From positions 434,001-498,000 of the forward strand of contig CAMVMG010000001.1 of assembly GCA_947168525.1 (NCBI GenBank): a DNA stretch of 64,000 nucleotides, given 5' to 3'. The position numbers and the translations under genes are program-made. Each line of letters starts with the position of its first letter. Within the stretch, counting starts at the first letter, position 1. Below, in pieces: positions 8,095 through 18,262 of the stretch. This DNA comes from an uncultured Bacteroidales bacterium (GTDB lineage Bacteria; Bacteroidota; Bacteroidia; Bacteroidales; UBA932). Under the pieces are notes generated by a model. It saw nothing but the letters and a program-made list of their open reading frames with translations, had not been told where the DNA came from and ran no database searches.

Positions 8095-8937
8095 ATGGAC
8101 AATCAGCAAGATAAGAAAATCCGGAATTTCCGCCTGTCCCTTGTCGACGCCACCTCGCACGAGCGCCTGTGGAGTCTGCGTTTCAGCCGCTCCACCTTCA
8201 TTGTGTCGCTCATCACGGCCGTGGTAATTGTGGTCGTAGGGCTCTTCTGCTTAATCGCTTACACGCCCATCCGCACCTTCATCCCCGGTTATCCGGATGC
8301 CCGTTCCCGCCGTCAGGCCGTCCAGAATTCCCTTCGGATAGACTCGCTGGAAACCCGTATCCTGCAATGGGAACTGTATTCGGAAAACCTCCGCCGGGTA
8401 ATCTCCGGGCAGGCGCCCATCCGCATGGACAGCCTCATCCTGGCCAACGAGGCATCCCGCAGCGTGGTGGACTCCGTCTATCTCTCCTACCGGGATTCCC
8501 TTCTCAGGGCCGATGTCACCAGCCGGGAGCAGTTCAACGTAAGCGGAACCCGCCGCACCCTTCCCATCGAGGCCCTGTCCTTTTTCCCGCCGGTCAAGGG
8601 GGTGGTGTCCCGGGGCTTCGACCTGTCTGTCCATCCCTGGACAGACATCACGGCCCCTTCCGGCACGCCCGTGATGGCTGTTCTGGACGGTACGGTGGTC
8701 TATACGGGCTGGGATGCCGAGAACGGATACACCCTGGCCATCCAGCACAAGGGAGAGATCCTGTCCATTTACAAGAACAACCAGAAGGTCCTCCGCCAGA
8801 GCGGAGATGTAGTCAAGGGCGGCACGCCGGTGGGTATGGTGGCGTCGTCCTCCTCGCTCACCGCCGGCGACCACCTCCATTTCGAGCTCTGGTATGACGG
8901 AAAACCGGTGGATCCCGCCCAATATATCAGTTTTTAA
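8095..8937 (+). CDS. Membrane-anchored M23-fold protein, one catalytic His replaced
   Basis: A 280-residue protein with a cytoplasmic N-terminus, one transmembrane segment (about residues 35-60), a helical stalk (about 65-150) and a C-terminal M23 domain. The first zinc pair is present as HPWTD and the last as DHLHFELW. The middle histidine, usually seen as YAH or YKH, is Asn in IYKNNQK, so the catalytic site is incomplete and the protein may be a structural or activator factor like EnvC. The nearest promoter-like sequence is a TAACTTTG at 7961-7968 inside ruvX. It heads the M23-dxr-rseP-DUF4837 operon, with dxr starting 4 bases after its stop. Confidence 0.85.
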   Translation: MDNQQDKKIRNFRLSLVDATSHERLWSLRFSRSTFIVSLITAVVIVVVGLFCLIAYTPIRTFIPGYPDARSRRQAVQNSLRIDSLETRILQWELYSENLRRVISGQAPIRMDSLILANEASRSVVDSVYLSYRDSLLRADVTSREQFNVSGTRRTLPIEALSFFPPVKGVVSRGFDLSVHPWTDITAPSGTPVMAVLDGTVVYTGWDAENGYTLAIQHKGEILSIYKNNQKVLRQSGDVVKGGTPVGMVASSSSLTAGDHLHFELWYDGKPVDPAQYISF

Positions 8938-8941
8938 GATA

Positions 8942-10102
8942 ATGACAAAGAGAAAGAATATCGCCGTACTGGGTTCTACAGGCTCTATCGGCACGCAAAC
9001 CCTGGACGTGGTACGGCAGCATCCGGACCGTTTCCGAATCCAGATGATCTCGGCCAATAACAGTGCAGAACTGCTTGTGCAGCAGGCTCTGGCCTTCCAG
9101 GTCCCGCATGTGGTCATCTGCAACCCAGACAAATACCGGGAGGTGCGGGATGCCCTTCCCGCATCCATCCAGGTGCACGCGGGCATCGACGAGGCCTGCG
9201 CGCTGGTGCAGGCGCCCGAGACAGATGTAGTGGTGGCGGCCATGGTGGGCTTCAGCGGTCTCAAACCAACGCTCTCGGCCATCAGCGCCGGAAAAACCAT
9301 CGCCCTGGCCAACAAGGAAACCCTGGTGGCGGCCGGCGCCCTTGTCATGGAACAGGCGCGTGTGTGCCGGGCCCCCATCCTTCCCGTAGATTCCGAGCAT
9401 TCTGCCATTTTCCAGTGCCTGCAGGGCGCGCAGGGCAATGCCATCCGCCTGATCCACCTCACCGCTTCCGGCGGCCCGTTCCGCACCTGGACGCATGCGC
9501 AGATTGCCCACGCCCGGAAAGAGCAGGCCCTGAAGCATCCCAACTGGGACATGGGCGCCAAAATCACCATAGACTCCGCCACCATGATGAACAAAGGCTT
9601 CGAGATGATCGAGGCCAAGTGGCTCTTCGACGTGGATCCTTCCCGGATTCACGTGGTGGTGCACCCGGAGTCGGTCATCCACTCCATGGTGGAATTTGCC
9701 GACGGTGCCGTGATCGCCCAGTTGGGCAGTCCCGACATGCGGCTTCCCATCCAGCTGGCCATGGCTTTCCCGGAGCGGCTTCCGCTGGAGGGAAAGCGCC
9801 TGAATTTCAGTGAGCTGCAGGGGCTTAGTTTCTACGAACCGGACCGGGAGAAGTTCCCCTGCCTGCAGCTGGCTTCGGTGGCCATGGAGCGGGGAGGGAA
9901 CATCCCCTGCGCTATGAATGCGGCCAACGAGGCCGCTGTCGCGGCCTTCCTCCAGGACCGGATCGGAATCTATGACATTCCCGAAACCATATCGCGGGTG
10001 ATGGATGGCGTGAATTTTGTATCCAACCCTTCTCTGGAAGATATTTTTGCATGCCATGAAGAGGCTTTCCGCATGGCGGAAACCTTCCTCCGCCCGTTAT
10101 GA
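8942..10102 (+). CDS. dxr: 1-deoxy-D-xylulose 5-phosphate reductoisomerase
   Basis: A 386-residue enzyme of the MEP isoprenoid pathway that converts DXP to MEP with NADPH. The N-terminal nucleotide motif LGSTGSIGTQTLDVV, LANKETLVAAG, PVDSEHSAIFQCL, the GGPFR loop and MGAKITIDSATMMNKGFE are all present. The start at 8942 is chosen because it immediately precedes the conserved KNIAVLGSTGS; an upstream in-frame ATG at 8894 would lie inside the M23 gene and add 16 unsupported residues. The stop overlaps the rseP start by 4 bases (ATGA), a dxr-rseP pairing common in bacteria. Confidence 0.97.
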   Translation: MTKRKNIAVLGSTGSIGTQTLDVVRQHPDRFRIQMISANNSAELLVQQALAFQVPHVVICNPDKYREVRDALPASIQVHAGIDEACALVQAPETDVVVAAMVGFSGLKPTLSAISAGKTIALANKETLVAAGALVMEQARVCRAPILPVDSEHSAIFQCLQGAQGNAIRLIHLTASGGPFRTWTHAQIAHARKEQALKHPNWDMGAKITIDSATMMNKGFEMIEAKWLFDVDPSRIHVVVHPESVIHSMVEFADGAVIAQLGSPDMRLPIQLAMAFPERLPLEGKRLNFSELQGLSFYEPDREKFPCLQLASVAMERGGNIPCAMNAANEAAVAAFLQDRIGIYDIPETISRVMDGVNFVSNPSLEDIFACHEEAFRMAETFLRPL

Positions 10103-11433
10103 CCGTACTTTTGATAATTTTCCAGGTCATCCTGGCCCTGTCTATCCTCATTATCATCCATGAGGCGGGGCATTTCATATGGGCCAAGTTGTTCAGGATC
10201 CGGGTAGACAAGTTCTTCCTCTTTTTCGATGCCGGCGGCGTCAAGCTGTTCTCTACCAAGGCGCCCTGGTTTGTCCGGCTGGTGCCCTCTGCCGCCAGCT
10301 GGGACACGGAATACGGCATCGGCTGGCTGCCCCTGGGCGGCTACTGCAAAATCGCCGGCATGATCGACGAGTCCATGGACACGGAGCAGCTCTCTCAGCC
10401 GCCCCAGCCCTGGGAATTCCGCACCAAACCCGCGTGGCAGCGCCTGCTGGTCATGGCCGGGGGCGTGCTGAATAATTTCATCCTGGCCATCCTCCTGTAT
10501 ATCGTCATCCTGTCCATCTGGGGCTCTACCTATGTCTCCCGGGACAATCCTATCTATGTGAACGACCTGGGATACGACCTGGGCTTCCGCACGGGAGACC
10601 GCATCCTCCGTTTCGACGACTACGTCCCGGACGATTTCCTTTCCCTGCAGGCAGACCTCGCCCGCAGGCAGGCCCGCAAGGCTACGGTGCTGCGGGAAGG
10701 GGACACCCTGGACATTTATATCGACCAGGCGCTTCTGGGTGCGGTGGTGAATACCCCCGGCATGTTCGACCTGGCCATTCCCTTTGTCGTGGATAGCGTC
10801 ATGGCCGGATCGCCCAATGCCGGCGCCGGGCTTTTACGGGGAGACCGGATCGCCTTTGTAGATGGCGTTTCCACCCCCTATCTGCAGGACGCCCAGCGGG
10901 TGCTGCGGAAGCACACCGGCGAATCCCTTCCGGTGCAGGTGCTCCGGGAGGCCGACACACTCTCCTTCCCCCTGCAGGTAGATTCCCTGGGGCGGCTGGG
11001 CATCTTCTTCCGCAATCCTTCGGTGGAGGTACGCACATACACCCTTCTCCAGGCGGTTCCGGCCGGCTGGAACCTGGCCTGGAGCACGGTAGGCGGCTAT
11101 CTGCAGGATCTCCGTCTGGTGGCCACCCCCAGGACGGAAGCCTATAAGTCGGTGGGCAGTTTCATCGCCATCGGCCAGGTATTTCCCTCCACCTGGAACT
11201 GGTACCAGTTCCTGCAGATTCTGGCCCTGCTGTCCATCATGCTGGCCGTTATGAACCTCCTGCCCATTCCCGCCCTGGACGGCGGACACATCGTCATCTG
11301 CCTGTACGAGATAGTCACCCGCCGCAAGCCCAGCGACCGTTTCCTGATGGTGACCCAGGTAATCGGGATGGTGCTGCTTCTGCTTTTGATGGTACTTGCC
11401 TTTGGAAACGATATTGGTAGATTAATACATTGA
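10099..11433 (+). CDS. rseP: RIP site-2 metalloprotease
   Basis: A 444-residue intramembrane zinc protease. The first transmembrane segment carries HEAGH (21-25) and the C-terminal one carries LDG (393-395) within MNLLPIPALDGGH, supplying the third ligand. Between them lie two PDZ-like regions (about 140-210 and 215-300). It is expected to cut anti-sigma factors or leftover signal peptides within the inner membrane. It is translationally coupled to dxr and is followed 2 bases after its stop by the DUF4837 lipoprotein gene. Confidence 0.95.
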   Translation: MTVLLIIFQVILALSILIIIHEAGHFIWAKLFRIRVDKFFLFFDAGGVKLFSTKAPWFVRLVPSAASWDTEYGIGWLPLGGYCKIAGMIDESMDTEQLSQPPQPWEFRTKPAWQRLLVMAGGVLNNFILAILLYIVILSIWGSTYVSRDNPIYVNDLGYDLGFRTGDRILRFDDYVPDDFLSLQADLARRQARKATVLREGDTLDIYIDQALLGAVVNTPGMFDLAIPFVVDSVMAGSPNAGAGLLRGDRIAFVDGVSTPYLQDAQRVLRKHTGESLPVQVLREADTLSFPLQVDSLGRLGIFFRNPSVEVRTYTLLQAVPAGWNLAWSTVGGYLQDLRLVATPRTEAYKSVGSFIAIGQVFPSTWNWYQFLQILALLSIMLAVMNLLPIPALDGGHIVICLYEIVTRRKPSDRFLMVTQVIGMVLLLLLMVLAFGNDIGRLIH

Positions 11434-11435
11434 TT

Positions 11436-12440
11436 ATGAAAAAGATAGTTTGTTTTTGGGCGCTTGCGTCCATGCTCCTGTCCCTCTGGGGCTGTAACAA
11501 CGGCAATAAACGGAACTTGCTGCCTAATGTCAGCGGAAAGGCCGGCGAGGTGCTGGTGGTGATTGACCGCGAGCAGTGGGAAGGCAATCTGGGAATGGCC
11601 ATACGCGGCGTCCTGGCCGACGATTGCCCGTACCTGGCCCAGCGTGAGCCGCTGTTCAGCCTGTCCAACGTTCCTTCCGGCACGTTCAACAACATGTTCA
11701 AAATGCACAGGAATATCCTCATCGTGAACATCAACCCCCAGAACCAGAGCACCGGGATGGTCTATCATCCCAATCAGTGGGCCCAGCCGCAGGTGGTGGC
11801 GCAGATTAACGCCTTCGATGAAGAAGGAGCACTGGAAATCTTCCGGGAAAACGGCACCCGGGTGGCCGAATACTTCGAGCAGGCAGAGCGGGACCGCATC
11901 ATCGCCAACGCCCAGCTCTATGAGGAGCTCAAGCTCCGTGATCCCGTAGAAAAAGTCACCGGCGGCATCCTCCATTTCCCCTCGGGCTACAAGCTTCGCA
12001 AGGTGACGGACTCTTTTGTATGGATTGCCGACGAAAAGCAGTACACCAACCAGACGGTGCTCATCTATAAGTATCCCGCCACCCAGGCCAGCGGGCTCTT
12101 CACGCTGGAAAACATCATCGGCAACCGCAACCAGATTATGCAGGCGAATGTTCCCGGCCCGGTGGACGGCTCCTACATGACCACCTCCACGGCCTTTGAG
12201 CCCCAGATGCGCTATCTCCGTTATCACGGCCGGGAGTTCGTGGAAACACGCGGATTCTGGGAAGTCCACGGCGACTTCATGGGCGGTCCCTTCGTCTCAC
12301 ATTCCTTCTACAGCCCTGACGGACAATACATAATTGTGCTTGAAGCTTTTGTCTACGCACCCAAGTATGACAAGCGTCAGTACCTCCGTCAGGTGGAATC
12401 TTTGCTCTATTCCTTCGAGTGGAAAAAAGATGGAAAATAA
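11436..12440 (+). CDS. DUF4837 family lipoprotein
   Basis: A 334-residue predicted lipoprotein, lipobox LWGC at about residues 17-20. It has the pattern of the Bacteroidota DUF4837 family: an N-terminal GKAGEVLVVID segment, an acidic/helical middle, and a C-terminal VHGDFMGGPFVSHSFY block followed by an EAFVYAPKYDKRQYLRQVE helix. The molecular function of the family is unknown. The ATG at 11436 gives a clean signal peptide; the TTG two codons upstream overlaps rseP and is less likely. Placement after rseP in the same operon suggests a cell-envelope role. Confidence 0.85.
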   Translation: MKKIVCFWALASMLLSLWGCNNGNKRNLLPNVSGKAGEVLVVIDREQWEGNLGMAIRGVLADDCPYLAQREPLFSLSNVPSGTFNNMFKMHRNILIVNINPQNQSTGMVYHPNQWAQPQVVAQINAFDEEGALEIFRENGTRVAEYFEQAERDRIIANAQLYEELKLRDPVEKVTGGILHFPSGYKLRKVTDSFVWIADEKQYTNQTVLIYKYPATQASGLFTLENIIGNRNQIMQANVPGPVDGSYMTTSTAFEPQMRYLRYHGREFVETRGFWEVHGDFMGGPFVSHSFYSPDGQYIIVLEAFVYAPKYDKRQYLRQVESLLYSFEWKKDGK

Positions 12441-12441
12441 T

Positions 12442-12472
12442 TTTGCTTGCTTAAAAAAAATTATTACCTTTG
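12442..12472 (+). promoter_or_regulatory. Full promoter for tRNA-Glu (-33 TTTG and -7 TACCTTTG)
   Basis: TTTG at 12442-12445 and TACCTTTG at 12465-12472 are separated by 19 bases, a textbook Bacteroidota spacing. The tRNA begins 15 bases after the -7 box. Confidence 0.85.
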
Positions 12473-12486
12473 CAGTCCCAAAGTTT

Positions 12487-12561
12487 GGTGGGTTCGTATA
12501 ACGGTTAGTACTCGGGATTTTCATTCCCGCAATAGGAGTTCGATTCTCCTACCCACTACCA
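12487..12561 (+). tRNA. tRNA-Glu (TTC)
   Basis: Acceptor arms GGTGGGT/ACCCACT, a D-arm with GTATAACGGTTAGTAC, an anticodon stem CGGGA/TCCCG enclosing loop TTTTCAT (anticodon TTC), and a T-arm with GTTCGATTC form a full cloverleaf. The discriminator A is followed by an encoded CCA. It probably shares a transcript with rpsT, whose ATG is 19 bases after the tRNA. Confidence 0.95.
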
Positions 12562-12579
12562 AATATAAAAAATAAAATA

Positions 12580-12834
12580 ATGGCAAACACTAAATCTGCT
12601 CAGAGAGCCGCCCGCCAGAGCGAGCGTCACAGACTGCATAATAAATATTATGCAAAGACCACGCGGAATGCAATCCGCGACCTCCGTAACACCACCGACA
12701 AGGCTGCAGCCCAGGAGAATGCTCCCAAGGTTTATGCAATGATTGACAAACTGGCCAAGATCGGCGTTATCCACAAGAATAAAGCAGCCAACCTCAAAAG
12801 CGGTCTGGCCGTTTATATCAACAAGCTCGCTTAA
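12580..12834 (+). CDS. rpsT: 30S ribosomal protein S20
   Basis: An 84-residue, very basic, helical protein starting [18 protein letters not shown] and ending AVYINKLA, the S20 signature with normal length. It binds the 5' domain and h44 of 16S rRNA during 30S assembly. It sits between tRNA-Glu and tRNA-Pro with short spacers, all before one terminator, so the three probably form one transcription unit driven by the promoter at 12442-12472. Confidence 0.97.
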   Translation: MANTKSAQRAARQSERHRLHNKYYAKTTRNAIRDLRNTTDKAAAQENAPKVYAMIDKLAKIGVIHKNKAANLKSGLAVYINKLA

Positions 12835-12846
12835 CTTCGGCGCAAT

Positions 12847-12920
12847 CGAGATGTAGCGCAGTTGGCTAGCGCACCACGTTCGGGACGTGGGGGTCGTCCG
12901 TTCGAGTCGGATCATCTCGA
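12847..12920 (+). tRNA. tRNA-Pro (CGG)
   Basis: Acceptor arms CGAGATG/CATCTCG, D-arm TAGCGCAGTTGGCTAGCGCA, anticodon stem CCACG/CGTGG with loop TTCGGGA (anticodon CGG), and T-loop TTCGAGT. The C1-G72 pair is typical of bacterial proline tRNAs. No CCA is encoded (ACTG follows). The terminator begins 10 bases downstream. Confidence 0.93.
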
Positions 12921-12930
12921 CTGACCTAAT

Positions 12931-12969
12931 AAAAAGAACTGACCGGAATTTCCGGTCAGTTCTTTTTTT
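12931..12969. terminator. Terminator after tRNA-Pro, shared with the GH9 gene
   Basis: Arms AAGAACTGACCGGAA and TTCCGGTCAGTTCTT form an almost loop-free long stem with A-run and T-run flanks, so it can stop transcription from both directions. Confidence 0.88.
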
Positions 12970-12985
12970 GTGTTGCAGGCTGTCT

Positions 12986-15595
12986 TTACTTGTTCAGCAC
13001 CTTGGCCAGTTCATTGGCGGCCAGGCACAGCAGGACATACTGCGGAGCCGTGTTGATGCAGGCTTCGTTCTCGCCCCAGTGGAAAGGGTAGTCGTCCTTG
13101 TTCTCGAAGTAATCTTCCTTCACCAGCAGGCCGGGGACAATGCCGCCGGGAATCACGGAGTAGTCTGCGCGGTTGTTGCTGTAGGCCACTTTCTTGGTAT
13201 TCACACCCACGGAGGTCACGAAGGACACATTGGAGCCCGGGTGGCAGCCGAAGATGAAGTTGAGTCCGGCGAAGACGTACTCGGGGTCAATCAGGTCCGG
13301 GAAGTACTTCCAGATCTTGTAGCAATTGTAGGAATTGTTGATGATGGAAGCGTTGCCGGCCCAGCTGGCACCGCCGATGGAGACGCCGTAAGGGTTGTCC
13401 TGTCCGCCCCGGGTGAGGACCTCGACATAGGCGGGGACTGCTGCCCTTACCTTATCCTGGAAGTCTTTGTCCATATAAGGGTAGATCTTGAGGGCTGCCG
13501 TCAGGTTGGGACCGCCGGCGAACGGGCTGGAGAACATGCCGTTCTGCACATTGCCGCTGGAAGTGGGGGCTGCGGGCTTGGCCGTGACCTGCTTCTCTAC
13601 GAGCGGTAGGAAGAAGTCTTTGTACTTCTGCTCGCCTGTGGCAATCCACAGTTCGATGGCGGCATTGATGCGGGGGTCACCGCCGAACCCGAACCAGCGG
13701 CCGCTGCCATGGGCGTTCTGAGAAGGAGCTGCGGCTTCGAAATACTTGTCCCACAGCATGACGGCATTTTTCAAGGAACGCGCGGCCTCTTCGGGATAGT
13801 AGTCCTTGAGGGCCGGGTAGGCCGCTGCCAGGGAGACGATATCCTGCATGACGCCGGCCGGAGAGAAGCGGCTGGTGAACACATAGCGGTCGTCCGGGGT
13901 ACCGGAACGGTCCCCCTTCACCTCGTAGCGCGCCAGGGTGGGATCGTAGATTTTGCCGTCGGTCAAGGTGATGGCGTCGCCCAGATGGTGGTAGTGGTGC
14001 ATGTCGGGCTGGCCGATCACCTGAGCCACGAAGCCGATGTTCTCTACCTGCGCGTTGATGTTCAGGGTTCCGTGCATGATGAGCTGCACGTTGTCCGGAA
14101 CGCCGTCGGGAACGTGGATGTCGGCATACTGGGTTTTCTCGTCGATGAGGGTTTGGTCCCGCATGGGCTGGAACTCACGCCAGATGTAGGCCAGGTCCTG
14201 GGTGGTGTTGAGCACGGAATTGGCCTGGATGTCGAAGTCGCCGGCATCGTACCATCCGCCGATGGCCAGGCCGGGGATGTGCTCCAGCGGCTGGTACTTC
14301 GTATGGGTCTCGTCGCCCTGGAAGTAGCCGTCGTGCAGGCGTACGTTGGCCGGTGCCTGGAGGGCATCGTCCATGTTGGCGCGTCCGTGCCAGATGCGGT
14401 AGGCTTCGTTCACCTCCATGTGGTCCATGTTCACCACCAGGGAAATGTCCATCGAAGGATGCCATTTGTCGTCATAGACCTCTTTGTCGATGGGGAAGGC
14501 GTTGGTCTCCACGCCTTGGTATTCGATGACATACAGGCCGGGTTCCCGGACATCAGAGAAATCCAGCTGCACATAGTTGTAGCGGCCGTGGTACTCGCCC
14601 CACAGGTTGGCCGTTATCTGCTTGGCGACGCTCTTGCTGCCGTCGGGGTTCACCTTCAGGAGGCGTGCGGTGGCCTCGGGCTTGTCGTTCTTGTCCAGTT
14701 CCGCCACGGCCACCTTCTTCTGGGCGGGCGTATAACCTACCTGGGAGAAACCGATGTTGGGACTTCGGATCCAGTCGCGGGAGATACTGGGCTCCAGGTA
14801 CCACTCCAGCACCTTTCCGGTCTTGCCGCCCGGCAGCAGGGAGCGCAGCACGAACATGCCGTTCTGGGCCAGGTGACGTCCGTCGTAGATGCTGACAGGC
14901 TCGTCGGAAGTGACCCCGACGCGGAGGGCCTCATTCTCGGGCGCCATCACGATACGGTGGCCGGTGGCCATGGGCAGGGGAACCAGGAAGTCTCCCCGGC
15001 CGCGGTCGTCGAAGGTGGATTCGCCGAAATACTGGGGAATCTTTTCCGACACGGGATGAAGTTCGGTGTCGTGCATCGGGTATTTGGGCAGAATCCGGGC
15101 CAGGTCATCCACCAGGTAGTTGTGGCCGAAGTAGGATGCCGGGAAGAACTCCAGGTTCATGCCGGCCTTGCCCACCAGCTGCTCCGGTACGGGCTTGTCC
15201 AGCCAGATTTGCACCAGTACGCCCTTGCCCTTGGGCAGAACCTTGAGCGTGGGCGCGAAGCCGTAGTCTTCGTAGGTGAGGTCAACTGCCACGCTGCTTT
15301 CGCTGCGGTCTATCCGCCGGGGGCTCACCACGCCGAAGATATCCCACTGCTCGGGCGTGTTCATGAGCCGGATGCCGCCGCCCGTGGCAATGCGTTCGCC
15401 CCGCTGGATGATTTCCAGGCCGGCGAATTTCTCGTCATAGAAGCCGCCGTTGTAGATGTTGTTGTAAACGAGCACGTTGGTTCCCCTGGCTTCGAAATAT
15501 CCAAGGTCGTTCAGCCGCAGGTCCTGTGCGCCGGCCTTCCAGCAAAGCAGAGAAGCCGACAGGGCCAGGACGGCAATGGATAAGATTCGCTTCAT
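12986..15595 (-). CDS. Secreted glycoside hydrolase family 9 (endoglucanase-like)
   Basis: An 869-residue exported protein with a signal peptide (MKRILSIAVLALSASLLCW ... AGAQ). An N-terminal beta-sandwich half (to about residue 290) precedes a CelD-type Ig-like segment starting NIGFSQVGYTPAQKK, then the (alpha/alpha)6 catalytic domain. GH9 catalytic motifs are intact: GGWYDAGDFD with Asp450 and Asp453 as base/nucleophile-water pair, and GENEACIN with Glu844 as acid. The family hydrolyses beta-1,4-glucans such as cellulose, mixed-linkage glucan or xyloglucan. The gene lies 42 bases downstream of a CE1-like esterase, pointing to plant cell-wall breakdown. No SusC/SusD pair is adjacent. The long N-terminal region is unusual and its role is not clear. 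Confidence 0.9.
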   Translation of the reverse strand: MKRILSIAVLALSASLLCWKAGAQDLRLNDLGYFEARGTNVLVYNNIYNGGFYDEKFAGLEIIQRGERIATGGGIRLMNTPEQWDIFGVVSPRRIDRSESSVAVDLTYEDYGFAPTLKVLPKGKGVLVQIWLDKPVPEQLVGKAGMNLEFFPASYFGHNYLVDDLARILPKYPMHDTELHPVSEKIPQYFGESTFDDRGRGDFLVPLPMATGHRIVMAPENEALRVGVTSDEPVSIYDGRHLAQNGMFVLRSLLPGGKTGKVLEWYLEPSISRDWIRSPNIGFSQVGYTPAQKKVAVAELDKNDKPEATARLLKVNPDGSKSVAKQITANLWGEYHGRYNYVQLDFSDVREPGLYVIEYQGVETNAFPIDKEVYDDKWHPSMDISLVVNMDHMEVNEAYRIWHGRANMDDALQAPANVRLHDGYFQGDETHTKYQPLEHIPGLAIGGWYDAGDFDIQANSVLNTTQDLAYIWREFQPMRDQTLIDEKTQYADIHVPDGVPDNVQLIMHGTLNINAQVENIGFVAQVIGQPDMHHYHHLGDAITLTDGKIYDPTLARYEVKGDRSGTPDDRYVFTSRFSPAGVMQDIVSLAAAYPALKDYYPEEAARSLKNAVMLWDKYFEAAAPSQNAHGSGRWFGFGGDPRINAAIELWIATGEQKYKDFFLPLVEKQVTAKPAAPTSSGNVQNGMFSSPFAGGPNLTAALKIYPYMDKDFQDKVRAAVPAYVEVLTRGGQDNPYGVSIGGASWAGNASIINNSYNCYKIWKYFPDLIDPEYVFAGLNFIFGCHPGSNVSFVTSVGVNTKKVAYSNNRADYSVIPGGIVPGLLVKEDYFENKDDYPFHWGENEACINTAPQYVLLCLAANELAKVLNK

Positions 15596-15637
15596 ATAGA
15601 TTCTGAGTTTGATGGTATTGTCTGTGATGCCGGGCCG

Positions 15638-16849
<1,212 letters not shown>

Positions 16850-16878
16850 TTAGTGTTAAATGATCTTTGGAGTTTTAA

Positions 16879-16886
16879 CAAAGATA
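16879..16886 (-). promoter_or_regulatory. -7 box TATCTTTG for the esterase-GH9 operon
   Basis: Minus-strand TAnnTTTG element 41 bases upstream of the esterase ATG. It faces away from the TATCTTTG at 16952 of the divergent kinase-like gene. Confidence 0.6.
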
Positions 16887-16951
16887 GGAGGATTCTTTGG
16901 CTTCCAATGCCAAAAAGCGACCATAAACTTTAATCTTTTCTCCGTTTTGGT

Positions 16952-16959
16952 TATCTTTG
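16952..16959 (+). promoter_or_regulatory. -7 box TATCTTTG for the kinase/peptidase/PqqD/ABC operon
   Basis: TATCTTTG is followed after only 6 bases by the ATG at 16966, predicting a leaderless or near-leaderless mRNA. A TTTA at 16929-16932 lies at -33 distance. Confidence 0.65.
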
Positions 16960-16965
16960 CAAGGT

Positions 16966-17847
16966 ATGAACGTATTCCATTACAGGGTAGCCGGTTTTTT
17001 GCTCCGGATAGAGGCTCCTCAGGGGCAGGATTTGCCTGCCCGCCTGAAAAATCTGGCGCCATTCTTCCTGGAGAGCTGCTCCGCTGCAGAGTCTCCCTTG
17101 TTTACGTTGCGGCTGGCCCAGAAGCCGTCGCCCGGTTTTTTTGCTCCCTTTTTCAAGACGGAAGACGGCCCGGGTTTCCCGGAAATCACCATCGGCCAGA
17201 GCCCGAAGGCATACCGCTTCCGTTTCAGCGCTCTCCCGGGACGTCCGGTGGCCGGAACGCTGGACACCAGCAAAGATTTCTCCCAGGCCAGCCTGGTGCT
17301 GGAAGGGGTAGACGATGTCTTCGCCCTGAACAATGCCATGATGCTGCAGTTCGCGTTTGCATCGGCTTTGGAAGGGGCCCTGGAAATGCATGCTTCCGTG
17401 GTGATGAACGGCGACAAAGGGTATCTGTTCCTGGGCCGGAGCGGCACCGGGAAGAGCACCCACAGCAACCTGTGGCTCAAGCATATCCCGGGGACGGAAC
17501 TGCTCAACGACGACAATCCTGTCCTCCGGCTGGAAAAAGACGGTACGGCTCGGGTGTACGGCTCTCCCTGGAGCGGGAAAACGCCGTGCTACAGGGCTCT
17601 GGACTGCCCGGTGGGAGCAATAGTGCGCATCCGCCAGGCCCCTTTCAACCGGATAGAAAAGCTATCCGGTGTGCAGGCCTATGCCTCGTTGATGGCATCG
17701 GCCTCTTCTTTCCGGCCTTTCCGGGAGCTCTCCGACGGCTGGCACCGCACCCTGGAAGGCCTTACCGGAAAGGTTCCCTGTTATATTTTGGACTGCCTGC
17801 CGGACAGGGAGGCCGCCGAACTTTGCTATCATACCGTGCATGGATAA
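16966..17847 (+). CDS. HprK-like P-loop kinase of a RiPP-type operon
   Basis: A 293-residue cytoplasmic protein whose second half resembles the kinase fold of HPr kinase and PEP carboxykinase: a P-loop GRSGTGKST (157-165) after the strand GYLFL, LLNDDNPVLRL as the second acidic strand, and GSPWSGKTPCY. The first 130 residues are poorly conserved. HprK-like kinases are known in lasso-peptide and other RiPP clusters, where some phosphorylate the peptide. The ATG at 16966 is used because it directly follows the promoter; an upstream in-frame TTG is unlikely. The stop overlaps the peptidase start by 8 bases. Substrate is inferred from context only. Confidence 0.82.
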   Translation: MNVFHYRVAGFLLRIEAPQGQDLPARLKNLAPFFLESCSAAESPLFTLRLAQKPSPGFFAPFFKTEDGPGFPEITIGQSPKAYRFRFSALPGRPVAGTLDTSKDFSQASLVLEGVDDVFALNNAMMLQFAFASALEGALEMHASVVMNGDKGYLFLGRSGTGKSTHSNLWLKHIPGTELLNDDNPVLRLEKDGTARVYGSPWSGKTPCYRALDCPVGAIVRIRQAPFNRIEKLSGVQAYASLMASASSFRPFRELSDGWHRTLEGLTGKVPCYILDCLPDREAAELCYHTVHG

Positions 17848-18262
17848 GCGAATCCTTCCCAACGAGGTCTTGCTGGAAGAGGCGGGCCGGCTGCTGGACG
17901 AGGGCAGGAAAGTGACTTTCACGCCGCTCGGAAGCAGTATGCTGCCTTTTATCCGGGGCGGGAAAGACAGCGTAACGCTGGTGAAAAAGCCGTCGGTGGA
18001 GGTGGGAGACATGGTGTTGGTACGGCTTCCAGGGCGGTATGTCCTGCACCGGGTCATTGCGCAGGAAGGAGACAGAATAAGCCTGATGGGGGACGGCAAC
18101 CTGGCCGGTACGGAAACCTGCACCCGGGCCGATGTGATGGGAACGGTGACCACCATCCTCCGGGGAAAACGGAAAGTGATACCCGGCAAGGGGCGCTTCT
18201 GGCGCTTCCTCAAGCCGGTCAGAAGATATATTTTGGCTATTTATAGACGATTGTTCCTATGA
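17840..18262 (+). CDS. S24/S26-type Ser-His peptidase
   Basis: A 140-residue protein with the signal-peptidase fold signature: GSSMLPFIRGG with nucleophile Ser33, a VGDMVLVRL strand, and YVLHRVI with His70 in the place of the lysine of LepB-type enzymes, then LMGDGN. A Ser-His dyad is typical of the SipW/archaeal-type S26 branch. There is no N-terminal membrane anchor; the C-terminus is basic and amphipathic (RFLKPVRRYILAIYRR) and may touch the membrane. In this operon it is a candidate leader peptidase for an exported peptide. It overlaps both neighbours (8 bases with the kinase, 4 with the PqqD gene). Confidence 0.82.
   Translation: MDKRILPNEVLLEEAGRLLDEGRKVTFTPLGSSMLPFIRGGKDSVTLVKKPSVEVGDMVLVRLPGRYVLHRVIAQEGDRISLMGDGNLAGTETCTRADVMGTVTTILRGKRKVIPGKGRFWRFLKPVRRYILAIYRRLFL

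Noticed and set aside
13709..15583. 624-codon plus frame opposite GH9
   Set aside because: Antisense artefact of a GC-rich gene; GH9 motifs on the minus strand are complete.
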